From positions 1 to 11,882 of the forward strand of contig CALGFH010000222.1 in NCBI GenBank assembly GCA_937881255.1: a DNA stretch of 11,882 nt. Reading direction: 5' to 3'. A program made the position numbers and the translations under genes. This DNA is from an uncultured Actinomycetes bacterium. Lineage in GTDB: Bacteria; Actinomycetota; CALGFH01. The notes below the pieces were generated by a model. It worked only from the letters and a program-made list of their open reading frames with translations, was not told where the DNA came from and ran no database searches. Positions 7,392 through 11,882 of the stretch are shown here, piece by piece; the first letter of the stretch is position 1, and the number at the start of each line of letters is the position of its first letter.

Positions 7392-9097
7392 ACGGGAGTC
7401 GCCGCCTCGACGTGCTGGCCCGCCCCGTCCCCGCGGGCGTCCGGGAGCAGGAACACCAGCAGGAAGCAGGCCAGGAACACGGCCACCTCGAACCACAGGG
7501 TGCGCTGGAACGCCTCGGAGAAGTTGGCCCGCCGGGCGGTGTCGGCGGTGGCGGCCACCACCCGGCCGACCTGCTCCTGCCCCTGCCCCTGGGCCTCGGC
7601 CCGGGCGCAGCTGGCCGGGACGGCCGACGGGTCCTTGGCGTTGGCCCGGTCCTCGAAGCAGGTCCGGAAGCCGGCCGCCACCTGCCGGGTCGCGGCCGGT
7701 GGCAGCCCGGCGCCCTGGAGGTCGCGCTGGAGGCCACCGATGACGTCGTCGGCCACCCCGGCGGCCTGGCTGCCCAGCAGGCCGAAGAAGACGACCCCGA
7801 TCACCGCCACCCCGACGGCCCCACCGACCTGCTGGACGGTGGAGAGCACGCCCGAGGCGGCCCCGGCGTCCTGGCCCCTGATGCCGGCCAGGACCACGTT
7901 GACCAGCGGGGCGACCACGCTGCCGAGACCGAGGCCGCAGACCAGAAGGGCCGGGGCGAGCTGCCAGGAGCCCACCGTCCCGCCGTAGCGGTCCACCGTC
8001 CACATGAGCGCGACCATGCCCGCGACCAGCAGCAGCGAGCCGGCGCTGAGGATCCGGCGGCCGAGTCTGGGGGCCAGCCGGACCGAGGCCGCCGAGGCCA
8101 GGGCCGACCCGACCGCGAACGGCGCCCCGGTCAGGCCGGCGTGCAGGGCGCTGAACCCGAGGCCGATCTGGAGCCACAGCGAGAAGGTGAGGAAGAACGC
8201 CGGGATGCCCATGAAGAAGATGCCGGCCACGGCCAGGCCGGGGACGAACGACCGCTGCCGGAACAGGTCGAGGTCGACCAGGGGCGACCCGTCGCGCGCC
8301 TTCTTGCGCCGCTCGTAGACGGCGAAGCCGGCCAGCACGGGCACGGCCGCGGCCATCGACAGGAACGTCCACAGCGGCCAGTCCAGGTCGCGGCCCTGGA
8401 CCAGCGGGTAGACGAGCAGCAGCAGCCCGGCGGTGACGATGGCCACGCCGGCCGGGTCGGGCCGCAGCGCCCGCGGGGCCTTCGACTCGGTCAGGAAGCG
8501 GGCCGCCACGGCCAGGGCGGCGATCCCGATGGGCACGTTGACCAGGAAGATCGGCCGCCACTGGAGCCCGAGCAGGTCGGCCTCGATCAGCAGCCCGCCG
8601 ACCAGCGGCCCGGTGATGGTGGCCAGCCCGATGGTGGCCCCGAACATGCCGAAGGCTCCCGCCCGCTCCCGGGGCGGGAAGGTGACCTGGATGACGGAGA
8701 GGATCTGCGGGAACATGACCGCCCCGAACAGCCCCTGGAGGACCCGCGAGCCGATCAGCATGGAGGGCGTCTGGGCCAGCCCGCAGAGGGCCGAGGCCAG
8801 GGTGAACCCGGCCATGCCGGCCATGAACATGCGCTTGCGCCCGAAGATGTCGCCGAGGCGGCCGCCGGTGATGAGCATCACCGCGAAGGCCAGCTGGTAG
8901 CCGGCCAGCACCCACTGGATCTGGGCGTAGGTGGCGTCCAGGTCGCGCTGGATCGAGGGGATGGCCACGTTGACGATGCTGATGTCGACCAGCTGCATGA
9001 AGCCGGCGATCAGCACGACGGCCAGGGCGATCCAGCGCCGGGGGTCGGCGTCGCCCGGTGCCCGCCCGGGCTCGGCGGTCGCGGTCGGGGTGCTCAT
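7388..9097 (-). CDS. MFS drug exporter, DHA2 family (EmrB/QacA type)
   Basis: This 569-aa protein has 14 hydrophobic segments, the DHA2 layout of proton-driven multidrug exporters. Motifs seen are LVDISIVNVAIPSI in helix 1 (36-49, with the conserved Asp), motif A GGRLGDIFGRKRM (78-90), motif B around R118 (GSRVLQG) and antiporter motif C GPLVGGLL (163-170). The outer loop between helices 13 and 14 is long and has two cysteines (TCFEDR and PASCARA), which could form a disulfide; such a loop is familiar from actinobacterial members. Start ATG at 9097 follows GGAG by eight bases and overlaps the TetR stop as ATGA, so translation is likely coupled. Pairing with a TetR repressor indicates inducible efflux of a toxic compound or antibiotic; the substrate cannot be inferred. 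Confidence 0.94.
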   Translation of the reverse strand: MSTPTATAEPGRAPGDADPRRWIALAVVLIAGFMQLVDISIVNVAIPSIQRDLDATYAQIQWVLAGYQLAFAVMLITGGRLGDIFGRKRMFMAGMAGFTLASALCGLAQTPSMLIGSRVLQGLFGAVMFPQILSVIQVTFPPRERAGAFGMFGATIGLATITGPLVGGLLIEADLLGLQWRPIFLVNVPIGIAALAVAARFLTESKAPRALRPDPAGVAIVTAGLLLLVYPLVQGRDLDWPLWTFLSMAAAVPVLAGFAVYERRKKARDGSPLVDLDLFRQRSFVPGLAVAGIFFMGIPAFFLTFSLWLQIGLGFSALHAGLTGAPFAVGSALASAASVRLAPRLGRRILSAGSLLLVAGMVALMWTVDRYGGTVGSWQLAPALLVCGLGLGSVVAPLVNVVLAGIRGQDAGAASGVLSTVQQVGGAVGVAVIGVVFFGLLGSQAAGVADDVIGGLQRDLQGAGLPPAATRQVAAGFRTCFEDRANAKDPSAVPASCARAEAQGQGQEQVGRVVAATADTARRANFSEAFQRTLWFEVAVFLACFLLVFLLPDARGDGAGQHVEAATPV

Positions 9098-9744
9098 GGT
9101 CGTGGCTCCATCTCGTTCGGGCCGGGGCTGAGGCCGGCCAGGAGGGTCGCGACCAGCTCGGCCGCCGGGTCGGGCCGGTCGTGGAAGGGAAGCGTCTCCG
9201 GCCCGCTCATCAACTCGACGAACACGAGCTGCTGGCAGGCGCCGAGCAGCAGCAGCGTGGCCGCGGCCGGGTCGGCCTCAGGGGCGACCCGGCCGAGGGC
9301 CTGCTCGGCCTCGAGGTAGGCGACCACCGGCTCCCAGGCCCGGTGGGGCCCGCCGCCCCGTTCGGCCAGCAGGGCCCGGAACCGGCGCAGCAGCTCAGGG
9401 TCGGCGAACAACGAGGACCCGAGCGGCGTCAGGTCCCGGTACAGCCGCAGGGCGCCGTGCGCCAGCTCGGTCAGGTTGCCCTGCACCGAGCCCGTGCCGG
9501 CCCGTTCCGGCAGGTGCCGGACGACCTCGACGAAGGCGGGCAGGAGCTTCTCGTGCACGGCCCGGACCAGGTCGAGCTTGTCGGCGAAGTGCAGGTACAG
9601 CGTGCCCTCGGCGTAGCCGGCCTCCCGGGCGATCTCCTTGGTGGTCGCCCTGGCCAGGCCCTTGGCTCGCAGGACCCGCTCGGCCGCGTCGACCAGCTGA
9701 GCCCTGGTCCCGGTCGGCGGGGGGCTGAGTGAGTGCTCATTCAT
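9094..9744 (-). CDS. TetR family transcriptional regulator
   Basis: This 216-aa protein has the N-terminal TetR DNA-binding domain: LVDAAERVLRAKGLARATTK leads into the helix-turn-helix IAREAGYAEGTLYLHFADK (38-56), with the typical YLHF recognition-helix end. The remaining helical part (about 60-210) would bind a ligand and dimerise; it contains a hydrophobic stretch, AAATLLLLGACQQLVFVELM, at about 159-178. It is the first gene of the unit with the MFS exporter. Two near-identical 18-bp palindromes lie at its promoter and start codon, so it most likely represses itself and the exporter until a ligand releases it. The start at 9744 lies six bases after the -10 hexamer with no Shine-Dalgarno, fitting a leaderless message. 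Family and autoregulation are well supported; the ligand is unknown. Confidence 0.94.
   Translation of the reverse strand: MNEHSLSPPPTGTRAQLVDAAERVLRAKGLARATTKEIAREAGYAEGTLYLHFADKLDLVRAVHEKLLPAFVEVVRHLPERAGTGSVQGNLTELAHGALRLYRDLTPLGSSLFADPELLRRFRALLAERGGGPHRAWEPVVAYLEAEQALGRVAPEADPAAATLLLLGACQQLVFVELMSGPETLPFHDRPDPAAELVATLLAGLSPGPNEMEPRP
9726..9743 (+). promoter_or_regulatory. TetR operator site 1, over the start codon
   Basis: TGAGTGAGTGCTCATTCA is an imperfect palindrome (14 of 18 symmetric positions). It matches operator site 2, read on the opposite strand, at 16 of 18 bases. It covers most of the tetR ATG and the first codons. Its centre is 31 bp from the centre of site 2, about three helical turns, so two dimers could sit on the same DNA face. 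Confidence 0.65.
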
Positions 9745-9750
9745 GCCCGG

Positions 9751-9780
9751 AGCCTATGAGTGGGCACTCACTCATGTCAA
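9751..9780 (-). promoter_or_regulatory. tetR-MFS promoter, probably leaderless
   Basis: On the minus strand a perfect TTGACA (-35, 9775-9780) is followed after 18 bases by TAGGCT (-10, 9751-9756), then six bases, then the ATG. Transcription would begin at or next to the A of the start codon. There is no ribosome binding site in the available bases. This is the clearest sigma-70-type promoter in the window. Confidence 0.75.
9757..9774 (-). promoter_or_regulatory. TetR operator site 2, filling the promoter spacer
   Basis: On the minus strand this reads TGAGTGAGTGCCCACTCA: arms TGAGTG and CACTCA are perfect inverted repeats around a 6-base centre, and one more pair extends each side (9756 and 9775). 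The 18 bases fill exactly the gap between -35 and -10, the classical position for blocking RNA polymerase. Confidence 0.75.
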
Positions 9781-9791
9781 GGGGCAGCAGA

Positions 9792-9818
9792 GAGGGGGAG
9801 CCGCGACGGCTCCCCCTC
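9792..9818 (-). terminator. Strong hairpin between the Gmad2-like gene and tetR
   Basis: GAGGGGGAGCCG (9792-9803) and CGGCTCCCCCTC (9807-9818) form a perfect 12-bp stem with a 3-base loop. It begins 18 bases after the stop of the 357-aa gene in the minus-strand direction and ends 11 bases before the tetR -35, so it insulates the two units. No U-tract follows, as is common for GC-rich actinobacterial terminators. Confidence 0.7.
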
Positions 9819-9836
9819 CTGGTGCGCGGTGGTTGC

Positions 9837-10910
9837 TCAGGCGTGGGACACGGCGATCCCGTCGTGCTCGACCGTGCCGCCCCGGCCGCTGGCCTGGATG
9901 AGCAGGTGGCCGTGGATCGGCTGGTCCGGGTAGCGCCAGGAGACCGACCAGCGCTCGCCGTCCTCGCTGCTGCGGTCGACCCCGAGCAGCTTGGCGTGGG
10001 GCCGGCCGCCGGTGCCGCTGGGCACGAGCAGCACGCGGAGCTCCTCGACGGCGAAGGCCTTGACGCCGACGGTGAGGGTCCCGGACCCGGTGAGGGTCAC
10101 CAGCTGGCTCGAGGCGGCCGGGCGCGGGTCGGTGACGACGCCAAGGATCTGGGGCTTGTGGTCGCTGTTGACGAACCGGACCCGGACCGCGGTGGCGGAG
10201 AAGATCCCCAGGTCGGCCCCGGAGTCAGGGGTGAAGACGACCCAGCCGGCGTCGCCGGTGGGGCGGGTGAACCGGACCTGGCCGCTGAAGGGGGCCAGGG
10301 TGTCCGCCCCGCCGTTCACGAAGGTCCTGCCGAGCACGCGGTCGGCGCCGCGCCGGTCCTCGGTGACGGTCACGTGGACGGTGCCCTCGTAGGCGACCGA
10401 CATGCCGCTCACCGGCAGCGGCGAGCGGACGCGGGAGAAGGGCAGGGGCTGCTCGACCTCGATGGCGTTGACGGCCTTGGCCCCGGTCGGGACCCAGCCG
10501 TTGGTGTAGCGGTGCAGCTGGACCCTGGTGGTGATCTGGTCGAGCGGGCGGCCGCCCTCGCCGGCCCGCGGGTGGATGCCGACCTCGGCGGTGGCGGCGC
10601 CGGTCTTGCGGTAGGTCGCGGCCACCGGGTCGCGCATGCCGAGCTCGCGCAGGAAGCTCACGGCCGTCGCCTTGGCGGCGTCGGCGGTCCGGTCGACAGG
10701 AGGCTTGGGGTTGGGCGTGGGCGCCGGGCCGGTGACGTCCTTGGGCGGGGCGTCGCTGTCGCCAGCGGGGACGACGGTGGTGGTGGTCGGGCTGGCGATG
10801 GCGGCGGGCTGGGCGGGGTTGTCGCGGCCGACCACGAAGGCGGTGGCGACCCCGACGACGACGGCGAGCACGCCGGCGACGGCGGCGAGACGGATGTGAG
10901 CTGGACGCAT
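9837..10910 (-). CDS. Membrane-anchored extracytoplasmic protein with Gmad2-like domain
   Basis: This 357-aa protein has a short basic N-terminus and one hydrophobic segment (about 8-28). No cysteine is present, so it is not a lipoprotein; a signal anchor or uncleaved signal peptide is likely. A Thr/Pro-rich linker (about 38-75) would span the cell wall. Residues about 78-150 form an unassigned folded region with LHRYTNGWVPTGA. Residues about 155-247 (PLPFSRVRSPLPVSGMSVAY through ATAVRVRF) match the Gmad2 immunoglobulin-like pattern: a conserved SPLPVSG entry, APFSGQVRF near the end and a final V-R-V strand. The C-terminal 110 residues are mostly beta-strand-like and unassigned. Gmad2 was named from spore-germination proteins, but it also occurs widely in non-sporulating bacteria. 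The gene stands alone, with a hairpin behind it and a G-rich tract rather than a clean Shine-Dalgarno ahead. Its role at the surface is unknown. Confidence 0.82.
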   Translation of the reverse strand: MRPAHIRLAAVAGVLAVVVGVATAFVVGRDNPAQPAAIASPTTTTVVPAGDSDAPPKDVTGPAPTPNPKPPVDRTADAAKATAVSFLRELGMRDPVAATYRKTGAATAEVGIHPRAGEGGRPLDQITTRVQLHRYTNGWVPTGAKAVNAIEVEQPLPFSRVRSPLPVSGMSVAYEGTVHVTVTEDRRGADRVLGRTFVNGGADTLAPFSGQVRFTRPTGDAGWVVFTPDSGADLGIFSATAVRVRFVNSDHKPQILGVVTDPRPAASSQLVTLTGSGTLTVGVKAFAVEELRVLLVPSGTGGRPHAKLLGVDRSSEDGERWSVSWRYPDQPIHGHLLIQASGRGGTVEHDGIAVSHA

Positions 10911-10949
10911 TGCTGACCCCCCGGTCGACGCCCCCTTGCTGGGAGCGGT

Positions 10950-10963
10950 CGACTCCAGAGTCG
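10950..10963. promoter_or_regulatory. Short palindrome upstream of the Gmad2-like gene
   Basis: CGACTC (10950-10955) and GAGTCG (10958-10963) are perfect 6-base arms around CA. The site lies 40 bases upstream of the minus-strand ATG. A possible -10 (TAGGGC, minus strand, 10964-10969) sits directly beside it, without a clear -35. It could be an operator; chance is not excluded. Confidence 0.3.
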
Positions 10964-11011
10964 CCCTATCCGGTCACGAAACCCGATCGCCGCCATCTCG
11001 GGCATGTCCCT

Positions 11012-11030
11012 GATCGGTCTCCGGCCGATC
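11012..11030. promoter_or_regulatory. Inverted repeat in the divergent gap before the DivIVA-like gene
   Basis: GATCGG (11012-11017) and CCGATC (11025-11030) are perfect 6-base arms with a 7-base spacer, in the 229-bp gap between the Gmad2-like gene and the plus-strand DivIVA-like gene. It could be a regulator site for either gene. No convincing -35/-10 pair was found on the plus strand in this gap. Confidence 0.25.
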
Positions 11031-11139
11031 TCGGTTCGGGTGGCGGCCCGTTACCGTCGATCTCCGTTTGCCAAGCTGGCGGGTCAAGGAGCACGCTGCT
11101 GGTCGCCATGACCGCCCAAGCACCGGGGAACCTGGCGCC

Positions 11140-11882
11140 ATGACCGAAGGCCGGCTCGCGCCCGACGAGGTCCGGACGCGGACCTTCACCAGGGTCGTCC
11201 GCGGGTACAAGCGTCGCGAGGTCCGCCGCCTGCTCGAACGGGCCGCCACCGACCTGGTCCGCCTGCGCAACGGCCTGACCACCGGCGACCCCGGCGAGCA
11301 GCTCCCCCTCACCCCCGAAGAGGTGGAGGAGGCCCGCTTCCAGCCCTCCCTCGGCGGCTACGAGATGGACGAGGTCGACGAGTTCCTCGACCTGCTCGTG
11401 GTCGAGCTCGAGCGCGCCGCCCACGAGCCCCTCCGCCCCCCTTCCGCCCTCCCCGCCCCACCCCGCCAAGGCCTGTTCCCTCCTCCCCTCCGCCCCGCCG
11501 ACCTCGTCGAGGGCCGGGCCGCGGCAGCGCCGGACCGGGACACCGAGGCCCCCACCGACCCCGCGGAGCCCACCGTGGGCCGGACGTCGGGCCCCGTTGC
11601 CGGCCCGGCCGTGGAGCCCGCGGTGGGCCGGGGGGTGGGTCCCGTGGCCGGCCCGGCCGGCGAGCCCGGGGCGGGTCGGGCGCCGGAGCCCCCTCCCGGG
11701 CCGGATGGCGACCTCGCCGCCGAGCGGACCGGGCCGGGCGCTGGACCGGAGCCTCCGGCAGACGCCCGGCCGGCGCCGGCCGCCGGGCCGCCCCCGGCGG
11801 CCCAGCCGCGGGCGGGCGCTGGGCCGCTTCCCGCCGCCCAGCCGCCGCCGATCGATTCCGCGGTCGGCACGCGGCCGCAACC
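11140..11882 (+). CDS. DivIVA-domain protein with Pro/Ala-rich tail (3' end cut off)
   Basis: The frame is open from ATG at 11140 to the window edge, giving at least 247 aa. The N-terminus carries two DivIVA-type modules. The first (about 13-45) has FTRVVRGYKRREVRRLLERA; the second (about 57-93) has LTPEEVEEARF and then GGYEMDEVDEFLDLLVVELE. The phenylalanine, GY and EVD-FL pattern is the short DivIVA domain common in actinobacteria, whose larger relatives (Wag31, SepIVA) mark curved membrane and guide polar growth or division. After residue 98 the chain is Pro/Ala/Gly-rich, probably disordered, with repeats. A typical long coiled coil is not seen, so this is not Wag31 itself. GGGGAA (11125-11130) is a modest ribosome binding site; GAACCT six bases before ATG instead fits a leaderless start. 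An antisense open frame here is judged a shadow. Confidence 0.75.
   Translation, partial: MTEGRLAPDEVRTRTFTRVVRGYKRREVRRLLERAATDLVRLRNGLTTGDPGEQLPLTPEEVEEARFQPSLGGYEMDEVDEFLDLLVVELERAAHEPLRPPSALPAPPRQGLFPPPLRPADLVEGRAAAAPDRDTEAPTDPAEPTVGRTSGPVAGPAVEPAVGRGVGPVAGPAGEPGAGRAPEPPPGPDGDLAAERTGPGAGPEPPADARPAPAAGPPPAAQPRAGAGPLPAAQPPPIDSAVGTRPQ
11566..11709 (+). repeat. Degenerate 48-bp tandem repeat coding for a 16-residue unit
   Basis: Units at 11566-11613 and 11614-11661 are close copies, encoding EPTVGRTSGPVAGPAV and EPAVGRGVGPVAGPAG. A third unit at 11662-11709 (EPGAGRAPEPPPGPDG) is much more diverged. The unit is a multiple of three, so the frame is kept through copy changes. A separate PAAQP repeat follows near the window end. 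Confidence 0.7.

Noticed and set aside
6090..8915. A 941-codon minus-strand frame across the CDF, aldo/keto reductase and MFS genes
   Set aside because: It is out of frame with the MFS gene and antisense to two enzymes with intact catalytic motifs; composition is Arg/Pro/Gly noise.
10966..11880. A 304-codon minus-strand frame opposite the DivIVA-like gene, plus a second minus-strand frame at 11358-11870
   Set aside because: Both translate to Arg/Gly/Pro/Ala-rich strings without a domain. The plus frame carries two DivIVA-type modules and sensible codon use.

Overview
This window looks like chromosomal DNA from a high-GC Actinomycetota (actinobacterial) lineage. The DNA is very GC-rich, and nearly every codon in the real genes ends in G or C. 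Other pointers are GTG and TTG starts, 4-base start/stop overlaps, a probable leaderless promoter, a DivIVA-domain protein and an actinobacterial-looking 14-helix drug exporter. I cannot name the genus. I see no tRNA, rRNA, CRISPR array, insertion sequence or phage gene, and nothing suggests recent transfer.

Layout. (1) 115-450 (+): a small VOC/bleomycin-resistance-like protein. (2) 468-5266: a fatty-acid beta-oxidation locus. A minus-strand operon carries fadN (3-hydroxyacyl-CoA dehydrogenase/enoyl-CoA hydratase fusion, TTG start) then fadA (thiolase). An acyl-CoA dehydrogenase runs the other way. The 76-bp gap between them holds an inverted repeat overlapping back-to-back -10-like hexamers. 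Together the three proteins supply every catalytic step of one beta-oxidation cycle; the acyl-CoA ligase and electron-transfer flavoprotein are not here. (3) 5267-5611: a hairpin after the dehydrogenase, then a probable 45-aa small protein with a near-perfect Shine-Dalgarno, closed by a 26-nt palindrome. (4) 5638-7391 (+): a cation diffusion facilitator overlapping an aldo/keto reductase by GTGA. (5) 7388-9744 (-): a TetR regulator and a DHA2-type MFS exporter, overlapping by ATGA. The regulator has a strong promoter whose -35/-10 spacer is an 18-bp palindrome, and a second near-copy of that palindrome lies over its start codon. (6) 9837-10910 (-): a membrane-anchored extracytoplasmic protein with a Gmad2-like domain, followed by a 12-bp-stem hairpin. 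(7) 11140 to the window end (+): a truncated DivIVA-domain protein with a Pro/Ala/Gly-rich tail containing 48-bp repeats.

No clearly new multi-gene system is visible. The strongest signals for a second look are the dual TetR operator with an apparently leaderless start, the isolated 45-aa gene, the operator-like palindrome in the beta-oxidation promoter, the glutaryl-CoA-dehydrogenase-like enzyme lacking its carboxylate-binding arginine, and the two-module DivIVA protein.
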